A DNA stretch of 64,000 bases from Aquatica leii (GCA_035610365.1 CM069436.1:5508937-5572936), one strand, 5' to 3'; shown: positions 19,430 through 31,515, counted from the stretch's first letter. Numbers and translations: made by a program. Notes: generated from the sequence alone by a model not told the origin.

Positions 19430-21982
19430 TCGCTAAAGTATGTCGATCAAAAAGAGAAAAACACAAACCACAACAGAAGAGTATATTCAACTCAACCAGC
19501 TGAGCAAATGGATTCAGTACAATGCCTCAATAAAATAGTTGAAATCAACGCTATCAAACCGTCAAGCAAGCATATCCTAACTGTTCGAATAAATGTTCAC
19601 CGATGGAACTGAACTCAGGTGCAACGTGCAGCATAATTACCAAAAATAACTTAGTAAACTACAAAAAACGGGTAGGTCGTTTTTTGGCTACACAGGAAAT
19701 CCTGTCAACTGCATCGGCCGACTTTTGGTTAACGCCATACTAGGGTAAGTAACACACTGTGTTATATATCGTTGATGGACATTATAATACTGTTTTTGGA
19801 AGAGATTAGAAAACAAAATTCGTAAAAGAAATAAGGTTTTATAAACTTTTAGCGGCTGATAAAAACAAAATTGCTCATCGGCAATTACTTCTTCCAATAA
19901 GACGTCACCAGGACATCTTCGGTAACACAGCCGGCAAGCTCACTGAATCGAATCCAATGCGACTCTAGTGTTCTCACATGCACGCAAAGTACCTCTAACG
20001 TTGCGTGAAACCTACGCAAAAAAGGATAGATGCCAAAAATACAGGAATTCCAAACCAACGCTGAATTCACAAATAATTATCGATAAACACCCCATACCAA
20101 GCACCTAACACCTGTTCAACCAACTAAAAGCTACCAAACTTATTCATTCTTATCTAATCTACGTTAGATACTACACTAAGACGTATGAAACAACAAAGTC
20201 TTAAATTGAACCGCAATAAATGCATCTTTGCCGCGCCTTTTGTGGAATTTTTGAGCCATAAAATAGATAGCATAAGTGTACACAAATGGGACGATACTGA
20301 AGCGATTTGTGATGCTTTTAAACCTTCATCATCAGAACAGCTTCAATTGTTCTTAGGCAAAGTTACATATTACAACTCGTTCATTCCGGACCTATCTACT
20401 GTGAATCGTTTGTTACCCGACATGCTACGCATCAAATCATTCGCATGAACGCAACAGGCTGATATAGCATACGCCAACATTAAAAACATTTTCATTTCGT
20501 CACAAATACTGATATGATATGATCCAACGTTACCGCTATTGCTCGGTACCGATTCTAGGAAAATAGGTCTGAGTGCCGTCTTATCTCACCGAATAGAGCA
20601 GAGCAGCGTCACCCACAAATCGGCACTCTCGCTCTCGTTTGAGCACTTTTGTACCCACGTCACTTCACGCTAATTACCGATCAAAAACCACTGACACAAA
20701 TCCTGCATCCAAAGACGTCACTATCAACTTTCTGTGTCAGTCGTATGGCGATACTACGCCCATTATCTGGAAAACTATTCCCGATTACCATTACCAACAA
20801 ATAATGACGTTGTTAACAAACTTTTTCTACACGAAACAAAAAAAATAACAAAAACAAAAAATTCCTATTCGTGCCGATAGTATTTCCAAAGAGACACGAA
20901 ATCATTTCCATTTAGGCAAGATTGTTCAGCTGTTGGAAACAGAACAAAACTTAACACGTTATGGTTATAAATGAGCGAATTGCTTATTATTTGAACATCG
21001 CGTGGTCATACACCCACTATCACTTCAACCAAAACCAACAAAGTAGGGATCGTGAAAATTAAAAGTATGGCACGCTCATTTGTGTTTTGGCAAGGAACGT
21101 GTCCCGTATGTGCAAAACATGAACATCTTTTTCTTAAATTTCAAGATCGACTACGCACACCCGGTCGCAGGATCAAGGTTACTGCGATTGTCGTAGATGT
21201 CAACAGCAAATGGTTGGAAGTCAAATGTACTGACTCAATAACAACCGCAGCAACAATTACAACTTTATATGAATTGTTTGCTACGTATGGTACCCCAGTT
21301 GCTATTGTTTCGGATAGCAGTCCACAATTTACAGTCACTGAGTTCAAAACATTTTTGCAAGCAAATTAGCTTGCTCATGCTATCCTTCAACTATAATATG
21401 ACCAGACAGAACGTTAAAGATTTTTTGAAAGCAATGTTTGTGACACAAGAATCGTTAAGGAATGCGTCAATACAAGAAAGCTCCGCATTGTTCACATAAT
21501 CAACCACGAGCATAATGCTATTCTGGGCAAGAAATATTCGAACGCGTTTAGACTTGGTTAAACCCGATGATCCTTACACTAGAATAGCCGAGAAACAGCA
21601 GACTAAAAGTGAAACAACATTTAGATTTCAATATGGTCAACTTGTTTATTTCCTTTCTGGTAATCCATGAATAGACAAATAGATTGCTGGGATTGTCGCT
21701 TAAGTGATTTTCATTACGAAATCTACTACAGTAATAACCAGCGATGCAAAAGACATGTCGACCAAGTCAAAGTTCGAGTGAATTCAACACCAATGGTCTC
21801 GGTTCCATCCGTTTTTATGAAGATATCACACGAGCCGCAAGACAATCTCAACAACTAGCTACTATACAAAGAACTCCCGATCATGACATCAGTGACCTCG
21901 TAGAACTGGACGACAACCGTACTCTTCTTGAGTATCCATGTGTGCCAATACTTTGATAATAAAACTCTAAGACAGGAAGAAA
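19430..21982 (+). mobile_element. Gypsy retrotransposon B (Mag-like) relic, plus strand
   Basis: Blocks in order: protease region about 19590-19740 (DGTELRCNV, then YTGNPVNCIGRLLVNAIL); RT thumb 20170-20450 (LKLNRNKCIFA, FLGKVTYYNSFIPDLS); RNase H start near 20540 (LLGTDSRKIGLSAVLSHR); integrase 21050-21370 (CPVCAKHEH; VDVNSKWLEV with the first Asp; VSDSSPQFT, where the usual DNG is DSS); and an integrase tail near 21690-21780 (YSNNQRCKRHVDQVKVR). The gag and main RT fingers are missing, and many stops and frame changes are present. No 5' LTR is found in place; the left side abuts the gypsy A LTR. Confidence 0.75.
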
Positions 21983-22110
21983 TGTTATATATGTTACAAT
22001 AAATTAATAAACTCCGCAACATTATTATTTTTATGTATTCACTTTATACAAATAAAACATATAAACACAAAGGTAGAGATAAATCTCTAATTTATTGTCA
22101 TAAATGGAAA
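21970..22110 (+). repeat. Gypsy B polypurine tract and 3' LTR start
   Basis: GACAGGAAGAAA is followed at 21983 by TGTTATATATGTTACAATAA, a plausible LTR start. The 3' boundary of the LTR could not be fixed, since no second LTR is available for comparison. Confidence 0.45.
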
Positions 22111-22189
22111 AAAGAAGAAAACAAAGCAAGCAACAAAGACTTGCACGTCTAGCAAGCACATAAACGTTGTCAACATAATCATATAATAA

Positions 22190-22300
22190 ATAACCAATGA
22201 CGTTAAATAAACGTAACTGTTATTTTTTGAGAGGTACTTTAATCACGTAAAAATAATGTAATAAAAACAAAATTTAATAAATACGCAACACTGTTTTTAC
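22190..22300. repeat. Dispersed AT-rich repeat, copy 3
   Basis: AATAACCAATGACGTTAAAT followed by AAACGTAACTGTTATTTTTTGAGAG matches the starts of the repeats at 4915 and 5515. The rest diverges. Confidence 0.5.
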
Positions 22301-23067
22301 TGCGTTTTTAGACAAACGTTTAGTTGAAATTGTTATAAGAGATTAATAGAAAGTAGATAGTACGATTAAGTTTTAATAAGATAAAATACAGCAAGCGTTT
22401 TTAGTATGTATGATTAGTTTATTTTTATGTCAATGCTGGAAAACATTATTTGTTTATTAGTAATTTTATAAAATGACCACGGTTTCAGAAATGCCCAAAA
22501 TAATTCTTCATTTTTGAAGATTTGTCCATTAATTAATAAACACACTGTATAACATACACGTAATCAAATAAGCACTAGTAAAGTTTTTGCGTTTAACAGA
22601 ATCTTTAATAAATTATTTAAGGTAAAATTTTAATTATCAAGTAATAATTTAAAACTACTTTTAAAGTAACTATAAAAAATATTTCAAACCCAAATTTGAA
22701 ACAGTTGCTGATTTGATTATACGTTAGGGAATTTGAAATAAACGTAATTTTCGTGATGTTCGTATGTGGCTTCGCTTGTGTGATGGTGACCCCAAACATT
22801 GTGTTAAACTTTATATTTGTATAATCACAACATTTTACTTTATTATAGGCAATTACGGTAATTATTAGGAAGTAGTTATAGTGACAAAGCATCAATTACA
22901 AATTCGAGTTTTCCTCTGGCGGTTAGACAGTCATTCAAATAGTGTAAGTACAGTTTTTCATAAGAAATTAAACAGTGTTTGATTAGTTCAAAATAACCGA
23001 TTTTTCAGTTACGTTTCTTCGAATAAACAAATTACAACTACGTGTGTTTGTTTTCTGTAGCAAAAAT
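22300..23067. other. AT-rich region upstream of the Ki-67-like gene
   Basis: No coding exon or recognised element. It includes the presumed promoter and 5' UTR of the gene that starts at 23068. A TTTTCTGTAG just before the start codon (23051-23060) could be the acceptor of a 5' UTR intron. Confidence 0.35.
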
Positions 23068-23583
23068 ATGAATAACCTGCATGGACAGTTGAACCTATTG
23101 GATACTAAATTAAATGCCATCAAAAGTTTCCCTTTAAAACTTGGTGCGAACATAATTGGTAGCAGTCCACAAGCCAATATACGATTTTACAAAAATGACG
23201 TTTTACCTATGCATTTTTTCATTGAAGTTGAAGAAAATAAAATGGTATGTTGACCGTATTACCTTCGATCGTTAATTTGTCATTGTTACAGCCCATAATA
23301 TCTACATTCTCGAGTATCGATGCAACTTACTTAAATAATAAATTGTTGCGTAAAGGTAAACCTGAAACAATTGAACCTTCAGATACAATTACATTTAGCA
23401 ACATAAAAATGATTTATGAAAATCAACTGTTGGATAAGCAGGTAACGTTCATAGTATAAAATCTGAGAATCTTTGTTAAAAAGATCGTTTGTAGAGAACT
23501 ATTCAATTGAAAAACGAAATTGCGAAGACCAAGTTTTTTTCCACTCCTGGTCGTGGTGCTTTTGCATTCCGAAATACTTCGAG
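23068..23583 (+). CDS. Ki-67-like protein, exons 1-3 (FHA domain)
   Basis: Exons 23068-23244, 23292-23441 and 23495-23583 join in phase with GT/AG sites. Residues 20 to about 100 form a forkhead-associated fold: FPLKLGANIIGSS (beta1-2), IRFYKNDVLPMHFFIEV (His49 of the S-x-x-H block kept) and TYLNNKLL (Asn74/75), then ETIEPSDTITFSNIKMIYE. The GR Arg and the Ser of S-x-x-H, which bind phosphothreonine in classical FHA domains, are replaced (GSS; LPMH), so ligand binding may differ. Exon 3 adds KTKFFSTPGRGAFAFR. It ends in phase 2, which matches the exon at 41157. FHA at the N-terminus followed by a giant repeat exon is the Ki-67 plan. MDC1 also starts with FHA, but no BRCT domains follow here. 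The join across 17.6 kb rests on phase and architecture and needs RNA support. Confidence 0.7.
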
Positions 23584-24289
23584 GTAAGAATATCAACATT
23601 TACATGTTTGTTATCGGTAACATTCATAAGTAGATCATTACATGTTGAAGAATTGTTAGGTTTAGTGATATGTTTGTGATTTCGAAATCACTGGTTATAA
23701 TCTGATTCATTTTATATAAAACAATTATATCTGTATTCCGGTTTAGAGATTGACGAAATCTGTTGCTAATTTTATTTTAAAACATTTTTCTTCTTTTGAT
23801 TTAGAACTAACTTTTTCTGCATTAAGTATCATTAGAACATCAAATCTCGGTCATATCTTTAAAAATGGTCGTCAGAAAAATGTAATAATGTATCTAAAAA
23901 CATCAACCAATATATGTTGAATCGGAAGATGGTCCAAGAAGAGGCTGTCTTTAGGTTACCATACAGTACAGGTAGATGGCACCGGTGTGTGATTAACACT
24001 AGAAGCAAACTTTCACACACCTAGACTTGAGTTGCATTTGAAACCATATGTATACACAGTGAAATGTTCTGTATGGATGGGATTTCAAATATAAACTCTC
24101 TTTTGACACAAAATCGTGACTTGTTATTCTGGCGATGTTTTCGGGTGTTCTTCTAGGGCCTGGCGCTTTTTTCTTTCCAACGTTTTCCCACTAATTACAG
24201 GATCGTATTACGATCTGCAATAATGATGAGAACGCTTTTTAGTTTGTTCAAAACTGTCTACACATGGCAAATAAATACGAACTTCTACG

Positions 24290-24410
24290 CATGGTGACTA
24301 ATAAACACCATCCATTGATACAACAGTCCAATCATTAGTTAGATGACTAAGGATAACCGCTCTGACAGGTTTCGCAGTATTGAAAACAATAATAAATAAC
24401 CCGAGGGATC
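24290..24410 (-). mobile_element. R1-like LINE endonuclease fragment
   Basis: The minus strand matches the endonuclease segment around 11870-11975 of the LINE in gypsy A: ATTGTTTTCAATACTGCGAA versus ATTGTTTTCAATAGTTCGAA, followed by a LSHLTNDW-type peptide. It is a short orphan relic in the Ki-67-like intron. Confidence 0.6.
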
Positions 24411-24890
24411 ATTTGCGAACATCTAAAAGTCAAGAGAGCATCTTCATAGTCCATAATTGGACACCGGACAGTATAAGAATGCGTTTAGTTCACGATGTCT
24501 TTCTTATAGTCGAATTTGGTCATTGACTGTATGCATTCCATGCACCATAAAAATGACGACTGATCATTAGGAATTTCTCTACTTTTGAGTACAAATGTAG
24601 TTTATAGTAAACAACGGTTTTAACATTAAAATGTCCTTTCTAAAGTACCAGTAAATAGTTACAAAGCATGTACCAACAATGGACACCCTTTGTATATTGA
24701 TGATCCAATAATGAACCTCCTAATATTGAGCCATCATTGTATTGGTATTGTTTACTAGTTAAACCGCGATTTAGACAGGAAATCTGAATAAACTTATGAG
24801 AATATTAAATTGGCATATTAAGAAATTGTGGATTTTAGAAAAAAACACACACCCATGCAAAAAGTAGTATAATACATAAACCAAAAGTAT

Positions 24891-25104
24891 TGTTGATTTA
24901 AACAATAACACTAAGAAAAAGTTTGTTTGATTTTTAAAAAAGATTAGAATATAAAATACTGAACATAAAATAAGGTGACACATGAACTTACTTCAAAAAT
25001 ACATAAAGTAACAAACGCTCTGACGCTACAGTGATCAATCGTATCAACATAAGTACTACAAAAAGATAGTGACAAAACATTAGGGATATTTTGTATTTTC
25101 ATCA
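24891..25104 (-). repeat. Copia 3' LTR
   Basis: 214 bases, bounded by TG...CA on the minus strand, nearly identical to 28996-29209. The few differences include ACATAAAG versus ACAAAAAG and AAAAAGATAG versus AAAAATATAG. Confidence 0.9.
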
Positions 25105-25978
25105 CTTCCTCCCAAAATATTGTAACTATTGTTTTTCAGAACACACATGCCGAGTAAGCATCTCAGCTTTTCATATTTAACACGAGGTAACGATTTGGTG
25201 AACATATCCGCCACTTGGTTATCTCCACTGATGTGTTGAATGTTCATTTCACCTGCATTGAACTTTTCACGAATGAAATGAAATTTGATGTCTATGTGCT
25301 TTGACCTCTTATGAAATTCTGGATTCTTAACTAGTTTGATAGCACTAAGGTTGTCAATGAAGAGAGTTGGAGCACAATTTTCACCTGTTAGCTCCTGAAA
25401 TAGCCTTTTAAGCCAGATTATTTCTTTGACTGCCTCGCTGGCTGCAATGTACTCTGCTTCCATAGTTGATAATACTATGCAGGGTTGTTTTCTGCTGCAC
25501 CAGGATATTGCACCATCCTGATTAGTACAAACGACTCCACTCCTTGAACGCCTTGTTTTGCTGTCTCCGGCATAATCGGCGTCACTATATGCTAGAAAAC
25601 CGTGATTCTCGCTTGTACCTCGGTACAGGATACCGTAATCCATTGTCCCTTTTAGGTAGCAAAAAATCCTCTTCACCTCCTTCCAATTTGAAGCTTTTGG
25701 GCTGTCTAGCGATTCAGATGTCAGACTTACGGCATAATTGATGTCGGGCCTTGTAGCTACAGCCAGGTACATAAGACTACCGACCGCCTCACGATAGTGC
25801 CTGTTTCGGACGGCGTTGTCACTGCGTTGGACTCGTCCATGTTGAACCGCTGCAGAATTTTGTTCGTGTAGACTCTTTGATCTAAAAAATATGAACCACA
25901 AATTAATTTTGAAATCTGTATCCCTACAAAATAATTTGTCGAACAGATTGTAATTTGAAACTGTCTTTCAATAGACAT
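25080..25978 (-). pseudogene. Copia RT C-terminal end and RNase H
   Basis: Frame 25978-25757 carries the post-active-site RT block FVGIQISK and the linker to KILQRFNMDES. A frameshift near 25800-25900 leads into SLMYLAVATRPDINYAVS and RNase H: YSDADYAGDSKTRRSRSG, CIVLSTMEAEYIAASEA, DNLSAIKLVKNPEFHKRSKH and QVADMFTKSLP. These are standard copia RNase H blocks with D, E and D visible. Confidence 0.85.
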
Positions 25979-27405
25979 GGGTCTGCCACACTTTGCACAA
26001 ATTGTAAGTTACATAAAAAGTCAACAAAACGCTCATTCCAACATCCTGGTGCCTGCTTTAACCCATATAGACTGCGTTTAAGTCTACAAACGCGACCACT
26101 TCCATCGTCGAAACCATCAGGCTGCTTCATGTAAACCTTCTCCTGTAGAATTCCATATAAAAACGCAGTTTTAATATCGAATTGCTTCAACTGCATCCTT
26201 TCAGAGGAGGCAACACTTAGCATGGTTCGTATGGTGTCGAAACGAACTACCGGACTAAACGTTTCACCATAATCGACTCCAGCCTTCTGCGCAAACCCTC
26301 TTGCAACGAGTCTCGCTTTATATCGATCAATAGATCCATCGGGTTGGTATTTAATTTTCAGCACCCATCGATTTTGGATTAGCCGTTGATGTGGTGGTAA
26401 ATCTACAAGATCCCACGTGTCGTTTTGTCGCAACGAAGCTAGTTCTTCACACATAGCCTCTAGCCATTTCTCCCCTTCTGTTGTTTTCATAGCCGCCGTG
26501 TAGGAATCTGGAATGTTTTCCGCTAGGTACACGTAATCGCGTAAATATGGTGGTCTATTAATTTTACGTCGTCCTGCACCACTGTCGTCTTCGCGTGACA
26601 TCGTTGGGGCAACATCATCCTCAACCGCTTCCTCTGAAGTTGTATGTACAACTTCTTCTTCCTCCGAACTAGTGGTTTTCAGTTTAATTTCATGTACAGC
26701 TTGTTGTTCGTTTTTTACATGATCAATGGGAGTTTTTTCTTCATATTCTAAAAACAATTTTCCATTCCCTTTTTGAAGCTGTTCTTCTTTAAAAATAACT
26801 TCTCTGCTTCGAACAACCTTCTTCTCAGCCTCTATATAGATTCGGTAAGCATCTTTTTCTCCGCAGTATCCTACGAATCTTCCAGAAACGCTCTTTCTGC
26901 CCCATTTTCGTCTCTTTTCCTTTGGTACATGTACAAAACACTCTGTACCAAAAATTTTCAAATGATCAAGTTTCATATTATTGTTACCTAACCATAATTC
27001 AGCAGGCGCCTTGTCCTCAACGGGTGTGTGGCCGGTTCTATTTAAAATGTACGCCACTGTGTTAACAGCTTCCGCCCACAGTTTTATTGGAAGGTTCTTT
27101 GCATGAATCATTGACCGCGCACACTCGACTAGTGTCCTGTTTTCCCGTTCCGAAACCCCATTCTGTTCATGAGTATATGGCATGATCACTCCAAAATTAA
27201 TTCCGTTTAATTCTAAAATGTCTTTCACACTCGAATTATCGAACTCTTTTCCGCCGTCACTTAAGAATTCTTTTATCGTATATCCAGCAGTTTTTGTTTC
27301 GTTTATGACTATTTTTAAACAGTTAACCACTTCTGCTTTTGTTTTAATAAAAAACACACGACGAAATTTAGTGTAATCGTCCTTGAAACACGAAATATTT
27401 TGCAC
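25924..27405 (-). pseudogene. Copia integrase and RT N-terminal part, active site deleted
   Basis: The integrase end has SDGGKEFDN and HEQNGVSERENRTLVECARSM with catalytic Asp and Glu. RT blocks run WVLKIKYQPDGSIDRYKARL, GVDYGETFSPVVR, QFDIKTAFLYG, KLKRSLYGLKQ-like and ADPCLL. The sequence then jumps to the block that normally follows YVDD: between ADPCLL and FVGIQIS about 50 residues, including the YVDD catalytic pair, are gone. Polymerase function is therefore lost. Confidence 0.85.
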
Positions 27406-28333
27406 CCCCGAGTGATTCTTCCTGCATTGGTCCGCAAACGTCTGCGTGAATTAATGCACCAGGAGTCATCGGCCTATTTGTTCGTACACCGAAACTTTTA
27501 CGTTGATGTTTGCCAAACACACATCCAACGCAGAATTCCTCCTCAACTTGCACATCAATTCCACTTCGCTTTAGCACCTTTTGAACTTGCTTTTTATTTT
27601 GATGGCATAAACGTTCATGCCGCAGCTGTAACTCATCCGTTCCTGTTGCAAGGAACCCTGTAGTAACGTTTTCCGGTAAACACACACGCATTGCTAAAAC
27701 ATAGAGACCTTTAACCGTTTTCTCGTCTACCAAACGTACTACACCATCCTTTTTAAATGCACATCCATTTTTAGCAGCGATGAATTCAAAACCTTTGTTT
27801 ACAGTTTGACCAATCGAAAACAAATTTTTTTCAATCTTGGGTACATACCAAACGCCTTGCAGGTGGTTACGTTCCCAATCACCTTTTATTATCATTTCTA
27901 CATTAATCGCACCCTGTCCGTACGCTTGAATTATGTCATTGTTCCCAACTAGAACATCACGTGGAAAATCGAAAGCTTCATAGGTTAAAAAATATTGTTT
28001 GTTGTTGGTCATGTGCGCAGATGCACCTGTGTCCGCCAACCATTTATCTTCCCTGTTGCCATCTGTGCATGGAAACGCTTCTCCCGCCAGTTTTGATTTT
28101 CCCGCTGCATCTGCTTTCTTTGTACAGTTTTTCGGTAGATGGCCTACCTTGTGACACTTAAAACATTTAAAAACTTTTCTCGGTTCCGTTTTCTTCTCAA
28201 ATTTGGCGGTAGACTTTTGATCCTTCGCGATGAGAGCCGAGGAATCGCTTCTTTTTTCAGGAAGGCGCATTTCAATTAGACGCAGTCGTTCCGTTAATTT
28301 ATTAATTGTTCTTTCAGGCAAAGGTATCGACTC
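27368..28333 (-). pseudogene. Copia gag end, protease and integrase N-terminal part
   Basis: Contains the zinc knuckle CFKCHKVGHLPKNC (about 28165-28125), the protease active site WLADTGASAHMTNN, the gag-pre-integrase region LRHERLCHQNKKQVQKVLK and the integrase start ALIHADVCGPMQ with the first catalytic Asp. It joins the gag frame across a TGA stop at 28334-28336. Confidence 0.85.
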
Positions 28334-28948
28334 TCAAACACTTTTGAACTCGAAATAATCAGATGGTAACGTAGACATTATTCTACTCATCAAAAGCAAG
28401 TCCGGTAACTCGGTCTTCACAAGCTTCTTCAACTCGTCTTTTAGTTCCCTAAAATTCCTCTGAAGGCGCGCGACATGCGTGGCAATATCTTCTGTGGAAT
28501 CCTTTTCCCAGCTGAAGAACTTTTCCATCAGCATATCGACACGTTGGCCAGAACTTTGTTCGTATACCGACAGAAGCTTGTTCCAAGTTTCACTTGCGGA
28601 GTTACAAGTTGCCGTCAAATCAACATTTGCATCATTCATGCTGCTTACTAAAACTAGTTGAGCTAGGGCGTCACCTTTTTTATATATTTTAACTTCAGCT
28701 TCGTATGACTTTTTCGCTGCTTCAGACAATTATTCTTCACCAGGTGGGTCCGGAATGGCTCTATCGCCCATCACGAGATCCAATACTTCCTGATGTCGAA
28801 GTAACAACTCCATTTGTCTTCGCCATCGACTCCAATTTCTTGTGCCTTCAAGTTTTTCTATCTGTGCCTTGAAATCCATACCGAACACAAAAAAACGCAA
28901 AATAGAATCTAACACGTGCAGCAACCTAAGCTCGTTTTTTTTAAACAC
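28334..28948 (-). pseudogene. Copia gag, interrupted by an in-frame TAA
   Basis: The first part (28948-28730) holds the gag start with KLEGTRNWSRWRRQMELLL, a retrotransposon-gag signature. A single TAA stops it, then the same frame continues 28729-28334 with SASETWNKLLSVYEQ and LMSRIMSTLPSDYFEF, typical copia UBN2-like gag. Confidence 0.8.
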
Positions 28949-28995
28949 GTTATCTTAGCTACGCAGATACAAAACGAACTAAGCACATAACCTAT

Positions 28996-29209
28996 TGTTG
29001 ATTTAAACAATAACACTAAGAAAAAGTTTGTTTAATTTTTAAAAAAGGTTAGAATATAAAATACTGAACATAAAATAAGGTGACACATGAACTTACTTCA
29101 AAAATACAAAAAGTAACTAACGCTCTGACGCTACAGTGATCAATCGTATCAACATAAGTACTACAAAAATATAGTGACAAAACATTAGGGATATTTTGTA
29201 TTTTCATCA
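28996..29209 (-). repeat. Copia 5' LTR
   Basis: 214 bases, partner of 24891-25104. The adjacent internal sequence on the minus strand (GGTTATGTGCTTAGT) is the copia-like PBS. Confidence 0.9.
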
Positions 29210-29325
29210 AAAAGAATAAAAACATTACATTTCATTGACCGCAACTTTTTTTTAAAAACATACGTAAATCTTCTATCAACCATTGAAACTTCGGGTTAGC
29301 TGAATACACCTAGGACTTGATTAAT

Positions 29326-30230
29326 CTATATAAAAGAAACGTCATTTTCAATTATAACAAATTTCGTCTTTTCTGCACCTACTGATCTCAGTCCTTGTAC
29401 TTTGATTCCTTCCGTACCATGTTCTTGAACTATATACAAATATGTGTATTTTGTTGACTTCCTTTTACCGCCCATGAATTCTACCGAAACGCAGTTCCCT
29501 ATTTTAATTTCCTTCGTTTGTACCGCAGCTTCTATGTCTTCACTTCCATCAGTTTCCACTTTCCATGGTGAATCTGATGATTCCTGTAGCGTCGGTTCCA
29601 AATCACTACAAGACGATTCTGATTCATCAAGTAATCGTTTTTCTTTCTTTTCTGCCGCGATTCTTTCTTTTTCTTCTTTTTTTTGCTTTACTTCTTTCTT
29701 TTTATAGTAAGTGAGCATACTTTACTTGGAGACGTACACACAGCGGGAATTTTTTCCTTCGCTCGCTTTTTTGGGGAGCTGTTTGGACCGGCCATAAAAA
29801 CGCCCTTTTAAATGGTGAAGGAATTATGGGTAAATCTGACTTGGTTCCCCCGTATTTGATAACTTGCTCATACCAACATCTGCTGGTGTTTGTGTGACTG
29901 CATTTGCTGGTCCCGGTTGTTCCGTTAATGGTGTAACATTGAGTTTAACATTTTGTGGAGTCGAGGATAGAGATTCTGAAGGAGTCCTAACGGTTGGTGG
30001 TGTTGTTTCCGCAAACGCCACCTTTTGATTACAAAACTAATAAAGTTAATACCATTTATTGAAACACCTACCTGCGATAGCACTCCCAGATGTAATTGGT
30101 CTGTGGTATTTTTCCAGATAGCATATAAACCACTATCTTCTATTGGCCCTTTCCACTCTCCCTGACATATTTTAAACGTGTTCAATTTTTCTTCGCCTAT
30201 TTTACGTTGCAATACTCTTAAAAAAAAATT
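29326..30230 (-). pseudogene. Pogo element transposase C-terminal region
   Basis: The downstream part of the pogo-type protein on the minus strand. A frame at 30212-29925 includes a CQGEWKGPIEDSGLYAIW-like segment, followed after frame changes by a charged tail (29718-29326) with KKKEVKQKKEEKERIAAE, an acidic SESSCSDLEP stretch and an end domain with NCVSVEFMGGKRKSTKY. The tail resembles those of jerky/pogo-type proteins of insects. Whether 30050-30020 holds an intron is unclear. Confidence 0.55.
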
Positions 30231-31515
30231 TTAAAATCTTGTTTTTCTGTTGATCTATCAGTTTTGATCTCAGGTTCTGTACTTTTCTTTTGAATCTTAA
30301 CTTTTTGGGGTCCCATGGCATAATACCACATGCTTTAAATCCATTGCTGATTGTCTTCTGTGACAATTCATCCATAACGGTCTTCAGTACAGGAGCGAAA
30401 TCATGCTTGAGGATTTGTTTCCCATCATTCGACATTCTCCATTCAGATACTTTTTGCCTCCATGTTGCTTTTAATGTATGGAATACTGCCACGTCCATAG
30501 GTTGCATTTGGAAAAAGTGCCACGAGTTCCATTTTGTGCTTTAAACAAAAATTGCTGAATGGTAAAGACATATGGGACGTGTGGCCATCCATGAAAAAAA
30601 CAACTGGTCTGGATATATTGTTGGATGATAACCATGGTTCGAATATATTCGTCATATATTCATAAAACGTTTCTTGGGTCATCCAGCCGTTTTCTGATCT
30701 TCCCATTGCCCATTCAGGGGGCACAGATTGAGCGATGTTGGCGGGAATTCTGGCGTACCTGTAAAGTTTTCAGTATTTCTTAAATGCAAGTGCTTACACG
30801 TACTATTCATATGCATAAATAAGAATACCTATACACAATCATCGGTGGTGCAAGCTGACCTGCAGCATTTGCAGTAACCAAAACCGTCAAATTTACTTTT
30901 TTATCACTTCCGGCAGCTGTATAGACATTCTTAACTCCCTTTTCGGCCAATACTTTGCCGGGTTTAGGATTCAAGAAGAACGCAGTTTCGTCCGTATTAA
31001 AAATGCGTTTAGGGTTTTCGAATGCTGCTTGAAGTTGTTTTTCTTTTATATAAGAGTCCACTTCGTTGGAACCACTTATCAAGATCTTCTTGTTTGACAT
31101 CTCTTCTTCGTGCTGTCAAATTTTGGCTTGTTCGATCACTAATTTGCAGATGACGTTTTCGAAAACACTCATACCATTTTCTTCCCGGTCTTGTCTTTTT
31201 TTCTGCAAAGGTCACTCCAACCTCACTTGCCAGCTTGTCTACACTGTACAGCAAGGTTTCTTTAGTCACAGGAAATCCTGCTTTTGCCATGGTTTTAATC
31301 CAAAATACGATTATTGCTTCGTGCTCCTCACTTAAAACTATGAATGGTCCTGTTTTGGTGGCTAATATTCCTCCCTTTGATTTTCGAAGCAGGGTCGCTC
31401 GTGGTATGGAATGGGCACTTGCCGCTGCACGAATGCTCATTCCCTTGTCTAAATCATCTAAGACCTTTCTCACTTTTTCCTCCGTATACTTTTGGTTTTT
31501 TTCTCCATAACACTA
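30202..31515 (-). pseudogene. Pogo/jerky-type transposase, frameshifted
   Basis: The N-terminus (31473-31090) has a psq-type helix-turn-helix (KGMSIRAAASAHSIPRATL) and a CENPB-type region (RPGRKWYECFRKRH). The DDE core follows with FNTDETAFFLNPKPG (first Asp), a gap or intron near 30770-30830, then IPANIAQSVPPEWAMGRSE, VVFFMDGHTSHMS (second Asp) and QPMDVAVFHTLK (third acidic block). Frame breaks lie near 31070, 30500 (a deletion in the ALFPNAT-QPMDVAVF join) and in an A-run near 31500, so it is dead. Confidence 0.8.

Larger units (their letters stand above)
24891..29209 (-). mobile_element. Copia-type LTR retrotransposon, complete but mutated
   Basis: Two 214-base LTRs (24891-25104 and 28996-29209) bound a minus-strand gag-pol. 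Minus strand LTRs read TGATGAAAATAC...AAATCAACA and differ at about five positions. Next to the 5' LTR, GGTTATGTGCTTAGT resembles the internal initiator-tRNA-Met PBS of copia elements. Next to the 3' LTR is a PPT-like TTTTGGGAGGAAG. Gag-pol order is copia: gag, protease, integrase, RT, RNase H. It has in-frame stops, frame breaks and a deletion across the RT active site. No matching 5-base target duplication is seen. Confidence 0.9.
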
